Source: Neorhizobium sp. UBA7851 (GTDB lineage: Bacteria; Pseudomonadota; Alphaproteobacteria; Rhizobiales; Rhizobiaceae). From it: a DNA stretch of 11,983 bases. Location: positions 5,070-17,052 of the forward strand of contig DLSX01000098.1 in the NCBI GenBank assembly GCA_002500765.1. The letters are read 5' to 3'. Positions 6,382 to 11,983 of the stretch are shown piece by piece; the stretch's first letter is position 1, and every line of letters starts with the position of its first letter. A program made the translations under genes and the position numbers. The notes beneath the pieces were generated by a model. The model ran no database searches and was not told the DNA's origin. It worked only from the letters and a program-made list of their open reading frames with translations.

Positions 6382-7422
6382 AAGAGACACGCAGCATACA
6401 AGGCTTTTGCGCGGCGGATCGCAGTCGCGCTTTCCTGCGTCGCGGTCGCGGCCGGGTCAGCACAATCGGCGGAGTGCATGAGAGGCATCAATCTCGCAGG
6501 CGCCGAATTCGGCAGCCTCGGCCAGGAATACGGGACGGGATACATCTATCCGTCCGAAAAGACGATCGCCTATTTCAAGGATAAGGGCTTTACCAGCGTG
6601 CGGCTGCCCTTCCGGTGGGAGCGCCTGCAGCCCAAGCTCTACGACAAGTTCGACGCTGCCGAATTGAGACGGCTGCGCGCCACGGCGAAGGCCATCCGGT
6701 CCGCCGGCATGCAGGTGGTTCTCGATCCGCATAATTATGCTCGCTACGAAGACCAGCTGATCGGCTCCGACGGGGTGCCGCAAAGCGCTTTCGCGGATTT
6801 CTGGCGGCGGCTGGCGGCGACGTTCGCGAGCCAGGACGACGTCCTGTTCGGCTTGATGAACGAGCCTTACGAGATATCCGCCGAAGACTGGCTTTCGGCT
6901 GCAAACAGTGCGATTTCCGCCATCCGGCAAACCGGTGCCGATAACCTCATCCTCGTGCCCGGAACATCGTGGACAGGCGCGCATAGCTGGTCCGCCGGTG
7001 ACTACGGCACGCCGAATGCGGCCGTGATGACGGGCGTGACGGATCCTGCCGACAATTACGCCTTTGAAGTCCATCAGTATCTGGATGTCGATTTTTCCGG
7101 CAAGAACGAAGAATGCTCGCGCGCTGCAGACGCGGTAAAGGCGATTGCCGACATGGGAGACTGGCTCGCCGCGAAGGGCCGCCGCGGTTTTCTGGGTGAG
7201 TTCGCCGTCTCGACCATGCCCATCTGCCAGCAGGCGCTGACGGATATGGTGGCCGCCGTCGAAAGCCGGCCGGATGTCTGGCTGGGCTGGTCCTATTGGG
7301 CCGCCGGCGACTGGTGGAAACCGTCCGAACCGCTCAACATCCAGCCGACCGATCAAGGCGACCGTCCGCAGATGCAGACGCTGCAGGCCTATTTTGCCGA
7401 CCGCAAAACCTGTGGCAGATGA
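6379..7422 (+). CDS. Secreted GH5 glycoside hydrolase, endoglucanase-like
   Basis: A 347-aa protein with a Sec signal peptide: basic KRHAAYKAFARR, hydrophobic IAVALSCVAVAAG, and a cleavage site near SAQSA (about residue 31). The mature part is a GH5 TIM barrel beginning RGINLAGAEFG. Visible hallmarks are VRLPFRWERLQP (R75), DPHNY (H118), the acid/base glutamate E162 in LMNEPYE, HQYLD (H232, Y234), the nucleophile E274 in FLGEFAVS, and W308 in WSYWAAGDWW. All catalytic residues are present, so it should cleave beta-1,4-glucan or a similar plant or bacterial polysaccharide outside the cytoplasm. The pattern is closest to fungal-type endoglucanases (GH5_5), but substrate is inferred. Translation most likely starts at GTG 6379, with GGGAGA six bases upstream and the signal peptide directly following. 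No partner genes are adjacent. It ends at a repeat-rich region. Confidence 0.9.
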   Translation: MKRHAAYKAFARRIAVALSCVAVAAGSAQSAECMRGINLAGAEFGSLGQEYGTGYIYPSEKTIAYFKDKGFTSVRLPFRWERLQPKLYDKFDAAELRRLRATAKAIRSAGMQVVLDPHNYARYEDQLIGSDGVPQSAFADFWRRLAATFASQDDVLFGLMNEPYEISAEDWLSAANSAISAIRQTGADNLILVPGTSWTGAHSWSAGDYGTPNAAVMTGVTDPADNYAFEVHQYLDVDFSGKNEECSRAADAVKAIADMGDWLAAKGRRGFLGEFAVSTMPICQQALTDMVAAVESRPDVWLGWSYWAAGDWWKPSEPLNIQPTDQGDRPQMQTLQAYFADRKTCGR

Positions 7423-7438
7423 GGGCGGCGGGAGGCTT

Positions 7439-7619
7439 ATCCCCTCACCAACAAAATCTAAGACTTAGCTTTGCCAAGATCGTGATTTTGTAACCTTTCC
7501 CAAAAAGGGAGAGGTAAGCGCCGAGAGTGCCTCACCAATATCTCTCCCCTTGTGGGAGAGAAAGCGATTTCAAGATCTTAGCCGAAGGCTAAGTCTTGGA
7601 AATCGCAGGTGAGGGGGAT
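7439..7619. repeat. Inverted pair of mosaic (RIME-like) intergenic elements
   Basis: Copy A (about 7439-7514) and copy B (about 7542-7619) are diverged and inverted relative to each other: both carry ATCCCC(C)TCACC at one end, an AGACTTAGC core followed by AAGATC, and a CTCTCC/GGGAGAGG hairpin at the other end. Copy B contains an internal hairpin of 19 base pairs with two single-base bulges (7564-7606, GAA loop). The pattern resembles the rhizobial intergenic mosaic elements; the exact family is inferred. Confidence 0.75.
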
Positions 7620-7635
7620 TGCTCCGCGATGCCGA

Positions 7636-7660
7636 CGAAACGATCCAGTCAATCGTTTCG
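7636..7660. repeat. Short hairpin, CGAAACGAT inverted arms
   Basis: CGAAACGAT at 7636-7644 and ATCGTTTCG at 7652-7660 are perfect inverted arms around a 7-nt loop. It lies directly after the mosaic element pair and may be part of the same repeat block. Confidence 0.6.
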
Positions 7661-7886
7661 AAGTTCGAACGCCTTGAGCACAAGCGAAAGGCCGGGGACG
7701 TTTTTGCCCGCCCCCTCAACCAAATCAATCGCTTACCCATTTTTTCATCCCCGCCCTCACGCACCATGCCTACAATCCTCCCGCTTCCGTTGCCGGAGTG
7801 TTGCGCGAGACGTTCGCGGGCAGACGGGAGCCGGCGCTTCCGTCCGACCCGTAACGTGCGGCAAGGGCGGTAGGGGTGAAATGCAT

Positions 7887-8021
7887 GGAGGGTGCGGCGT
7901 CAAACCGCGCGCTCCTATCAAGCCTCCCCCCGGCAGCCATGCCGGGTTCGGTTGAGCCGTCCAAGTGTGGGAAACCACATGCAGCGAGGCGAGAGGATCA
8001 CCCGTAGGGACCGGAAGTCCC
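7887..8021 (+). ncRNA. Possible structured RNA: run of consecutive hairpins
   Basis: Five hairpins follow one another on the plus strand. 7887-7897 pairs with 7905-7915 (11 positions, one mismatch). CCCGGCA at 7929 pairs with TGCCGGG at 7940. GGTTC at 7945 pairs with GAGCC at 7954, competing with the previous stem for two bases. TGTGG and CCACA at 7966-7979 enclose a GAAA tetraloop. GGGAC and GTCCC at 8007-8021 enclose CGGAA. The GNRA loop favours the plus strand. I cannot match it to tmRNA, RNase P RNA, 6S RNA, a riboswitch or a group II intron. It may be an RNA gene, a structured relic of a mobile element, or chance folding in GC-rich DNA. Confidence 0.3.
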
Positions 8022-8038
8022 GAGAAAACGCCGAGGGC

Positions 8039-8092
8039 CACGCATATGCGGAGCCATATTTTTACATTCCAAAGAGGTTCCGCATATGCGTG
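8039..8092. repeat. 14-bp-arm inverted repeat built on CGCATATGCG
   Basis: Positions 8039-8052 and 8079-8092 are perfect reverse complements, separated by 26 nt. Each arm itself contains the 10-bp palindrome CGCATATGCG, so the site is a palindrome of palindromes. The flanking bases are also weakly inverted, as in small non-autonomous palindromic elements. Confidence 0.7.
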
Positions 8093-8192
8093 CGCTTCTC
8101 CGGAACGGTCTTTGACGACCACGGCAGCACGCTGCGCGGGGTGGATCGGTGTGTTCGCCGCAAGGCATCGAGAGTGTCGATTGCTTGCGTTT

Positions 8193-8222
8193 GGATCCTC
8201 GGGTCAAGCCCGAGGATGACAG
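8193..8222 (-). repeat. Rhizobial palindromic repeat, copy 1
   Basis: A 30-bp unit with an internal palindrome, ATCCTCGGG-tcaag-CCCGAGGAT. It is the exact reverse complement of the copy at 8327-8356, and the similarity continues weakly into about 10 bp of flank (TGCTTG-rich, 8183-8192). This sequence type is familiar as a dispersed intergenic repeat in Rhizobiales genomes. Confidence 0.85.
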
Positions 8223-8326
8223 CGGTTGTTGTTTCTGTTGGAGACAAACGTAGGTCTTGTGGGTCGGGGCGCAGTATTCACAGGCTTAGAAGTTATGCTC
8301 TAGGCACCCATTGCACCACCCATCGT

Positions 8327-8356
8327 CTGTCATCCTCGGGCTTGACCCGAGGATCC
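8327..8356 (+). repeat. Rhizobial palindromic repeat, copy 2
   Basis: Identical over 30 bp to the reverse complement of 8193-8222, so the two copies form a large inverted repeat around a 104-bp centre and could also pair with each other. It is followed by CAGGCACAAGCATTG, the counterpart of the flank of copy 1. Confidence 0.85.
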
Positions 8357-8426
8357 AGGCACAAGCATTGAGCCTTTGTTGTTTGAGTAGTGAGGCCCTC
8401 GAAAGAAGCCGCAGCGGCCAGACCAC

Positions 8427-9473
8427 TCACTTCGGCGGATAGCGATGCTCGCCGCCGCGGAAATCGCTCACCGAATAACAGCCCCCTTCGCCGCGCACGG
8501 CACTTTCGCCGATCATCGCCTTGCCGTGGCCGCCTGGAATATCCAGCACATAGGTCGGCTGGCAGAGGCCAGAGATGTTTCCACGCAAGGCGGAGACGAT
8601 TTTCTGGCCTTCCTCGATCTCCATGCGGAAATGGCCCGTCCCAGGTGCAAGGTCCGGGTGATGCAGGTAATAGGGTTTGATCCGCGTCTCGACAAAGGCC
8701 TTCATCAGGTCACCAAGAATGTCTGGATCGTCGTTGATACCCTTGAGAAGCACGGTCTGGCTCACCATCGCAAATCCGGCATCGACCAGTCGCGCCGAGG
8801 CGGCGCGGGCGTCGGCCGTCATTTCGCGGGGATGGTTGGCGTGGAGTGCGATGTAGACGACCTTGCCGCTTTCCTTCAACGCTTCGATCAGCGCTTCGTT
8901 GATGCGGTTCGGCTCGACGACCGGCACTCGTGTGTGAAAACGGATGATCTTCACATGCTCGATCGCCTTCAATCCACGCATGATCCCGGCCAGCCGACGC
9001 GGGGAAAGAACCAGCGGATCGCCGCCGGTGAGGATGACTTCCCAGATTTCGGAATGATCACGGATATAACCAAGCGCCGCTGCCAGCTCGTCCGGTGCCA
9101 GCGTGCCGTCGCCCTGAGGTCCGACCATCTCGCGGCGAAAGCAGAAGCGGCAATAGACCGGGCAGATATGCACGGCCTTCAGCAGCACCCGGTCGGGATA
9201 TCGATGGACGATGCCCTTGACCGGGCTATGTGCCGCATCCCCGATCGGATCCTCGCGTTCTTCTGGCGTCGTCACCAGTTCGGCCGCATCCGGCACGAAT
9301 TGCCGGGCGATCGGGTCGTCCGCATCGTTGCCGTCGATCAGCGACACCACGGTCGGCGTGATTGCGATCGCGTAGCGCTCGGCTACGGCGCTGATCGCCG
9401 TCAAGTGTTCAGGAGCTACAAGCCCTGCGGCCTGCAGCTCGTCCGGCGTTTTCAATGAACGGGCAGCACTCAA
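8427..9473 (-). CDS. epmB: EF-P lysine 2,3-aminomutase (EpmB), radical SAM
   Basis: A 348-aa radical SAM/PLP enzyme of the KamA/YjeK family that converts (S)-alpha-lysine to (R)-beta-lysine for EF-P modification. The radical SAM cluster motif CPVYCRFC gives C104, C108 and C111. The SAM-binding ILTGGDPL follows, and the PLP lysine is K318 in DIPGGHGKA, as in lysine 2,3-aminomutase. The length matches EpmB (E. coli 342 aa). The start is taken as TTG 9473-9471, which overlaps the epmA stop (TTGA) and has GGAGG seven bases upstream; an in-frame ATG at 9500 lies inside epmA. Translational coupling with epmA is therefore likely. The neighbours efp and epmA argue for EpmB rather than a catabolic lysine 2,3-aminomutase. 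Confidence 0.93.
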   Translation of the reverse strand: MSAARSLKTPDELQAAGLVAPEHLTAISAVAERYAIAITPTVVSLIDGNDADDPIARQFVPDAAELVTTPEEREDPIGDAAHSPVKGIVHRYPDRVLLKAVHICPVYCRFCFRREMVGPQGDGTLAPDELAAALGYIRDHSEIWEVILTGGDPLVLSPRRLAGIMRGLKAIEHVKIIRFHTRVPVVEPNRINEALIEALKESGKVVYIALHANHPREMTADARAASARLVDAGFAMVSQTVLLKGINDDPDILGDLMKAFVETRIKPYYLHHPDLAPGTGHFRMEIEEGQKIVSALRGNISGLCQPTYVLDIPGGHGKAMIGESAVRGEGGCYSVSDFRGGEHRYPPK

Positions 9474-10534
9474 GAATGCACCTCCGCCACTGGCGCCCAC
9501 ATGACCTGTTCGATCCGCGTCGCACCGGTTGCCAGCATGGCCAGCCGGTCGAATCCGAGGGCGGCGCCGCTCGCTTGCGGCATCACCGACAATGCCGCAA
9601 GGAAATCCTCGTCGATCGGGTAGGTCTCGCCGTAAATGCGGGCCTTCTCCGCCATTTCGTGCTCGAAGCGCCGCCGCTGTTCGCCGGCATCGGTCAGTTC
9701 GCCGAAGGCATTGGCCAACTCGACGCCGCAGGCATAGAGCTCGAACCGTTCCGCCACCCGCGGATCACGCGCCGATGGCCTTGCCAGAGCAGCTTCGCAG
9801 ACCGGGTATTCGCAGAGGATTGTCGCCCGGCCCTGACCGAGACGCGGTTCGATCTTCTCCACCAGCACCTTGCTGAACAGGTCGGCCCAGGTGTCGTCTT
9901 CCGCGACGCGCATTCCTGCATTGCGCACCGATGCCGCGAGGCGATCGCGGTCCGTCTCGCCGGAGGTCGCGACAGAGGACAGAAGGTCGATACCGGCAAA
10001 CCGGTCGAAGGCTTCCGCCAGCGTCAGCCGTTCCGGCTCGGCAAAGGGATCGATCTCCATGCCGCGGAAGGAGAAACGCTTCGTGCCGGTGGTTTCGGCC
10101 GCAAGCTTCAGCATGTCGGCGCAATCGGCCATCAGCTGTTCGTAAGTCTCGCCGACACGATACCATTCCAGCATGGTGAATTCGGGGTGATGCAGCGGCC
10201 CGCGCTCGCGGTTGCGATAGACATGGGCAAAGGTGAAGATGCGGTTTTCGCCGGCGGAAAGCAGCTTCTTGGCGGCAAATTCCGGCGAGGTGTGCAGATA
10301 AAGCGGCGCTGCCTGGCCATCGATGCTCAGCGCCTCGGTTGCAAAGGCGTGAAGATGTGTCTCGTTGCCGGGGGAGACCTGCAGCGTCGCCGTATCGACC
10401 TCGATGAAGTCGTCGGATTGGAAAAAAGCCCTCAGCGCCGTCTGCACCCTGTTGCGGCCAAGAAGGAAAGGCCTTCGGTCGGCATGGGCGGTTTTCGTCC
10501 ACCAGGAAGATGTCGATATGCCGGGGCGGTTCAT
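9470..10534 (-). CDS. epmA: EF-P--(R)-beta-lysine ligase (EpmA/GenX/PoxA)
   Basis: A 354-aa class II lysyl-tRNA synthetase paralogue that adenylates (R)-beta-lysine and transfers it to the conserved lysine of EF-P instead of tRNA. It has the catalytic core only: LQVSPGNETHLHAF and LYLHTSPEFAAKKLLSAG near the front, motif 2 as FAHVYRNRERG followed by HHPEFTMLEWY (about residues 102-125), and motif 3 as GAALGFDRLAMLATG (about 323-337). The N-terminal OB-fold anticodon-binding domain of LysRS is missing, as expected for EpmA (E. coli 325 aa). The ATG at 10534 is preferred; the frame is open to a TTG at 10564. The gene overlaps epmB by four bases and is divergent from efp across 153 bp. Confidence 0.94.
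   Translation of the reverse strand: MNRPGISTSSWWTKTAHADRRPFLLGRNRVQTALRAFFQSDDFIEVDTATLQVSPGNETHLHAFATEALSIDGQAAPLYLHTSPEFAAKKLLSAGENRIFTFAHVYRNRERGPLHHPEFTMLEWYRVGETYEQLMADCADMLKLAAETTGTKRFSFRGMEIDPFAEPERLTLAEAFDRFAGIDLLSSVATSGETDRDRLAASVRNAGMRVAEDDTWADLFSKVLVEKIEPRLGQGRATILCEYPVCEAALARPSARDPRVAERFELYACGVELANAFGELTDAGEQRRRFEHEMAEKARIYGETYPIDEDFLAALSVMPQASGAALGFDRLAMLATGATRIEQVMWAPVAEVHS
9471..9485 (-). promoter_or_regulatory. GGAGG plus TTG start overlapping the epmA stop
   Basis: GGAGG (9485-9481, minus) is seven bases before TTG at 9473-9471. The TTG shares its last two bases with the TGA stop of epmA, giving a TTGA stop-start overlap that would couple the two genes tightly in translation. 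Confidence 0.7.
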
Positions 10535-10687
10535 GGATTGAGCTTTCTTCGCCGTGTCGGGCAAAGCCGGGGCTGGCTATTTGGCCGATTTTGCGTTAGT
10601 TGCGCCGGCAAGGAAACCTGAAAAGCATCTCTACGGCCGTTTCGCCAGTCCTCTACGACGTGGCCGGCCGAGTTACAAGGAACTCTT
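10535..10687. promoter_or_regulatory. Divergent epmA / efp intergenic region
   Basis: This 153-bp gap separates the start codons of epmA (minus) and efp (plus) and must drive both the modification enzymes and their substrate. AAGGAA at 10677-10682 is a good Shine-Dalgarno site five bases before the efp ATG. No clear promoter hexamers or operator palindrome stand out. Confidence 0.55.
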
Positions 10688-11257
10688 ATGGTCAAGGTCA
10701 TCGCCTCCTCCGTCCGCAAGGGCAACGTCATCGATGTCGACGGCAAGCTCTATGTCGTGCTCACCGCCGAAAACTTCCACCCCGGCAAGGGCACGCCCGT
10801 CACCCAGGTGAACATGCGCCGCATCGTCGATGGCGTGAAGGTGTCGGAACGCTGGCGTACGACGGAACAGGTCGAGCGCGCCTTCGTCGAAGACGTCAAC
10901 CACCAGTTCCTCTATGAAGATGGCGAAGGCTTCCACTTCATGAACCCGGAAAACTACGACCAGATCGTTGTCGATGTCGACACGATGGGCGACCAGAAGG
11001 CCTATCTGCAGGAAGGCATGGTCTGCATCCTGTCGATGCATGAAGGTGTGGCGCTTGCCCTGCAGCTGCCGCGTCACGTCATTCTCGAAATCACCGAGAC
11101 CGAACCGGTCGTCAAGGGCCAGACGGCTTCGTCGTCCTACAAGCCGGCCATGCTGTCCAACGGCATCCGCACCGCCGTTCCGCCGCATATCGATGCCGGC
11201 ACCCGCGTCGTCATCGCCACGGAAGACAATTCCTACGTCGAGCGCGCCAAGAACTGA
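10688..11257 (+). CDS. efp: Elongation factor P
   Basis: A 189-aa translation factor that binds between the P and E sites of the ribosome and promotes peptide-bond formation at consecutive prolines. The N-terminal KOW-like domain carries the modified lysine K34 at the tip of the NFHPGKGTP loop, the target of EpmA beta-lysylation in the PGKG type of EF-P. Two OB-type domains follow: FVEDVNHQFLYEDGEGFHFM, then YLQEGMVCILSMHEGVALAL and LPRHVILEITETEP, ending with the family signature KGQTASSSYKPAMLSNG and VPPHIDAGTRVVI. Full length and intact. The adjacent epmA-epmB operon fits the lysine at position 34 rather than the arginine of EarP-type EF-P. Confidence 0.98.
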   Translation: MVKVIASSVRKGNVIDVDGKLYVVLTAENFHPGKGTPVTQVNMRRIVDGVKVSERWRTTEQVERAFVEDVNHQFLYEDGEGFHFMNPENYDQIVVDVDTMGDQKAYLQEGMVCILSMHEGVALALQLPRHVILEITETEPVVKGQTASSSYKPAMLSNGIRTAVPPHIDAGTRVVIATEDNSYVERAKN

Positions 11258-11299
11258 GAAATTCGCCGCGGCATCGTCCCCGGCAGTCTGCCAGGCATT

Positions 11300-11334
11300 A
11301 AAAAACCTCCGAAGCGATGCTGCGGAGGTTTTTT
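11300..11334 (+). terminator. Strong intrinsic terminator after efp
   Basis: AAAAAACCTCCG (11300-11311) and CGGAGGTTTTTT (11323-11334) are perfect inverted 12-bp arms with an 11-nt loop, in which AGC/GCT can also pair. T6 follows on the plus strand, and A6 at the other end makes it usable in both directions. It begins 43 bp after the efp stop. Confidence 0.95.
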
Positions 11335-11354
11335 GTTGTGCTGAATGAAGGAAG

Positions 11355-11376
11355 AAAGGCCGGCGAGCCGGCCTTA
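11355..11376 (-). terminator. Intrinsic terminator of the efflux-factor gene
   Basis: AAGGCCGGC (11356-11364) and GCCGGCCTT (11367-11375) are perfect 9-bp inverted arms. Read on the minus strand it starts 11 nt after the TAA at 11388-11386 and is followed by TTTCTTCC, a normal terminator for that gene. Confidence 0.85.
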
Positions 11377-11385
11377 AACCCCATC

Positions 11386-11983
11386 TTAGTCCTTGACGAC
11401 CTTGGCAGAAGCAACTTCCGTCTTGGCCGTGGAGCCGACCGCGTAACCGCCGCCGATGGCGACGTTGAGCGAGACGTAGTTCTGCGCCATCTGCTGAACG
11501 GCGGCAGCAAGGTTTGCCTGCGAGTCGGATACCTGACGCTGTGCATCGAGAACGTCGAGCAGCGAGGAGGCGCCGTCGCGATAGCTTGCGGTCGCAAGCT
11601 CGAGGGCTTCCTGATAGGACTTCACGGTTGCGCGCAATGCCGCAACGGTGCGGCCATCGCGGGAAACTGCGGCGAGCGCGTTTTCAACTTCCTCGACACC
11701 GGCAAGAACCGTCTGCTTCCAGGAGAGATAGGCTTCACGTGCAGCCGATTCGTTCGACTTGACGTTTGCCTTCAGAGCACCGCCATCGAAGATCGGCAGC
11801 GACAGCTGCGGACCGAAGGACCAGGACAGGATGCCCGCGTCGGCACCCAGCGACCGGGTGTAGGAAGGCGTGATCGAACCGCCCAGCGTGATCGCCGGGT
11901 AGAGCCGGGCTTCCGCGATGCCGATGCGGGCGGTCGCTGCTGCCAGCTGGCGTTCGGCGGCGCGTACGTCCGGACGGTTGCGG
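11386..11983 (-). CDS. NodT/OprM-family outer-membrane efflux factor, C-terminal part
   Basis: The C-terminal 198 residues of a TolC-like outer-membrane channel; the gene runs off the right edge. The visible part opens with RNRPDVRAAERQLAAATARI, the hallmark of the NodT/OprM branch of RND efflux outer-membrane factors. SWSFGPQLSLPIFDGGALKA (beta-barrel strand and turn) follows, then long coiled-coil helices, VLAGVEEVENALAAVSRDGRTVAAL and YRDGASSLLDVLDAQRQVSDSQANL, and a terminal NYVSLNVAIGGGY segment. It would form the outer-membrane exit duct of a tripartite RND pump with a periplasmic adaptor and inner-membrane transporter, which should lie beyond the right edge. The tail after IGGGY (charged, ending AKVVKD) is typical in length. 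A lipoprotein signal cannot be checked here. Confidence 0.92.
   Translation of the reverse strand, partial: RNRPDVRAAERQLAAATARIGIAEARLYPAITLGGSITPSYTRSLGADAGILSWSFGPQLSLPIFDGGALKANVKSNESAAREAYLSWKQTVLAGVEEVENALAAVSRDGRTVAALRATVKSYQEALELATASYRDGASSLLDVLDAQRQVSDSQANLAAAVQQMAQNYVSLNVAIGGGYAVGSTAKTEVASAKVVKD

Larger units (their letters stand above)
7423..8426. other. 1-kb convergent intergenic region rich in palindromic repeats
   Basis: The gap lies between the 3' ends of the GH5 gene and epmB. No ORF in it has a recognisable domain. It holds an inverted pair of mosaic elements (7439-7619), a 9-bp-arm hairpin (7636-7660), a cluster of hairpins that may be a structured RNA (7887-8021), a 14-bp-arm hairpin (8039-8092) and an inverted pair of identical 30-bp palindromic repeats (8193-8222, 8327-8356). 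Such stacking of repetitive palindromes between convergent genes is common in rhizobia. Confidence 0.75.

Noticed and set aside
6457..7356. 299-codon open frame on the minus strand, opposite the GH5 gene
   Set aside because: The plus strand encodes complete GH5 motifs; the antisense product has none.
7570..7767. 65-codon minus-strand frame ending in the mosaic element
   Set aside because: Much of it is translated repeat sequence; no ribosome-binding site or family similarity.
7760..8040. Group II intron, retron or tmRNA/RNase P RNA
   Set aside because: I looked for a domain V hairpin, a reverse-transcriptase ORF, the tmRNA tRNA-like ends and the RNase P conserved segments and found none, so only an unassigned structured RNA is suggested.
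7757..8122. 121-codon minus-strand frame in the repeat region
   Set aside because: No domain, proline- and arginine-rich shadow composition, and it runs through the CGCATATGCG repeat (the HAYAEP peptide appears on both strands because of the palindrome).
7423..8426. CRISPR array
   Set aside because: The repeats are inverted, irregularly spaced and palindromic, not regularly spaced direct repeats, and no cas genes are present.
8445..9458. 337-codon open frame on the plus strand, opposite epmB
   Set aside because: Shadow of epmB, which has the radical SAM cysteines and the PLP lysine in frame.
9455..10621. 388-codon open frame on the plus strand, opposite epmA
   Set aside because: epmA carries all family motifs on the minus strand; the antisense translation is rich in Arg, Gly and His and matches nothing.

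Overview
The window looks like chromosomal DNA from an alphaproteobacterium of the Rhizobiaceae (Rhizobium, Agrobacterium, Neorhizobium or Sinorhizobium type). This rests on the GC-rich coding sequence, the family types present, short palindromic intergenic repeats of the rhizobial kind (for example GATCCTCGGG-tcaag-CCCGAGGAT), and a linked efp/epmA/epmB set. I cannot name a species from the sequence alone.

Layout, left to right. (1) 1-430, minus: the N-terminal part of a DadA/OrdL-type FAD oxidoreductase, divergent from a LysR/GcvA-like regulator (528-1451, plus) that probably controls it. (2) 1520-1756, plus: a stand-alone Lrp/AsnC RAM (effector-binding) domain protein closed by a hairpin terminator, convergent with a 65-aa hypothetical protein (1835-2032, minus). 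(3) 2033-2441: no long gene, but a possible 30-aa ORF with a strong Shine-Dalgarno sequence and two palindromes. (4) 2442-5117, minus: an 891-aa three-domain protein (aminoglycoside phosphotransferase-like kinase, then M23 peptidase-like, then class III aminotransferase-like). In my alignment by eye all three domains have lost their signature catalytic residues, while the frame is fully open. This is the most unusual object in the window. (5) 5213-6100, minus: purU, formyltetrahydrofolate deformylase, upstream of and co-directional with the 891-aa gene. (6) 6379-7422, plus: a secreted GH5 glycoside hydrolase (endoglucanase-like) read from a GTG start. (7) 7423-8426: a 1-kb convergent intergenic region with no convincing gene. 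It holds two sets of inverted palindromic repeats, a 14-bp-arm hairpin built on CGCATATGCG, and a run of five consecutive hairpins (one GNRA-capped) that may be an uncharacterised structured RNA or a relic. (8) 8427-9473 and 9470-10534, minus: epmB and epmA, overlapping by the four bases TTGA, divergent from efp (10688-11257, plus). (9) 11386-11983, minus: the C-terminal part of a NodT/OprM-type outer-membrane efflux factor, separated from efp by two terminators.

How they work together. EpmB isomerises lysine to beta-lysine, EpmA attaches it to Lys34 of EF-P, and the modified EF-P relieves ribosome stalling at polyproline stretches. Enzymes and substrate are encoded side by side. The LysR/oxidoreductase pair is a standard divergent regulator-target unit for amino-acid or amine oxidation. 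PurU supplies formate and free tetrahydrofolate. Its link with the degenerate three-domain protein is positional only.
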